In this document: positions 5,190-5,196 of the stretch, in pieces | Layout: every line of letters begins with the position of its first letter | Numbering within the stretch: the stretch's first letter is position 1 | Assembly: GCA_003231075.1 (NCBI GenBank) | Contig: QIIF01000023.1 | Location: forward strand, 1-5,196 | Source of the DNA: Candidatus Falkowiibacteriota bacterium | GTDB lineage: Bacteria > Patescibacteriota > Patescibacteriia > Patescibacteriales > SZUA-104 | Length of the DNA: 5,196 nucleotides | Direction of reading: 5' to 3' | Position numbers and translations under genes: made by a program | The notes under the pieces: generated by a model | What the model saw: the letters and a program-made list of their open reading frames with translations, nothing else | Databases searched by the model: none | What the model was told of the DNA's origin: nothing

Positions 5190-5196
5190 ATTTTTT

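Overview
The window looks like chromosomal DNA from an AT-rich bacterium with a small genome, most likely a member of the Patescibacteria (Candidate Phyla Radiation, Parcubacteria-like). The grounds are indirect. Proteins are rich in Lys, Ile and Asn. All seven genes end in TAA, and Shine-Dalgarno sequences are weak or absent. A type IV pilus pilMNO set ends without a secretin gene, and palindromic repeats sit in and between genes. TGA is not read as an amino acid in any gene, so the standard bacterial code fits. This taxonomic call is an inference.

Layout, left to right. (1) 16-510, minus strand: a small membrane protein of the 'small multidrug export' family (COG2426 type). (2) 511-727: a divergent control region with an extended -10 promoter on each strand. 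(3) 728-3526, plus strand: pilM, pilN, pilO and a fourth small membrane protein of unknown identity in the position where other bacteria carry pilP. They are spaced by 29, 118 and 9 bases. The 118-base gap between pilN and pilO holds an AT-rich imperfect palindrome that begins at the pilN stop codon. (4) 3531-4847, minus strand: a group I cysteine desulfurase (IscS/NifS), convergent with the pilus operon and only 4 bases from it. (5) 4857-4955: a composite palindrome with 25-base arms enclosing two more small hairpins. (6) 4965-5189, minus strand: a NifU C-terminal-domain Fe-S carrier protein.

Two functional units are visible. PilM (cytoplasmic actin-like ATPase fold), PilN and PilO (bitopic membrane proteins) and the fourth bitopic protein would form the inner-membrane alignment platform of a type IV pilus or related machine. 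No pilQ or recognisable pilP follows, which fits a cell without a classical outer membrane. The NifU-domain protein and IscS lie in the same direction and probably form an operon for sulfur mobilisation and Fe-S cluster delivery.

The most unusual content is repetitive. Three unrelated palindromic elements occur within 5.2 kb. One of them (about 4538-4587) lies inside the iscS reading frame and is translated as a Pro/Gly-rich insertion. IscS carries two further insertions relative to the usual family length. I see no CRISPR array, tRNA, rRNA, insertion sequence with transposase, or obvious new defence system.
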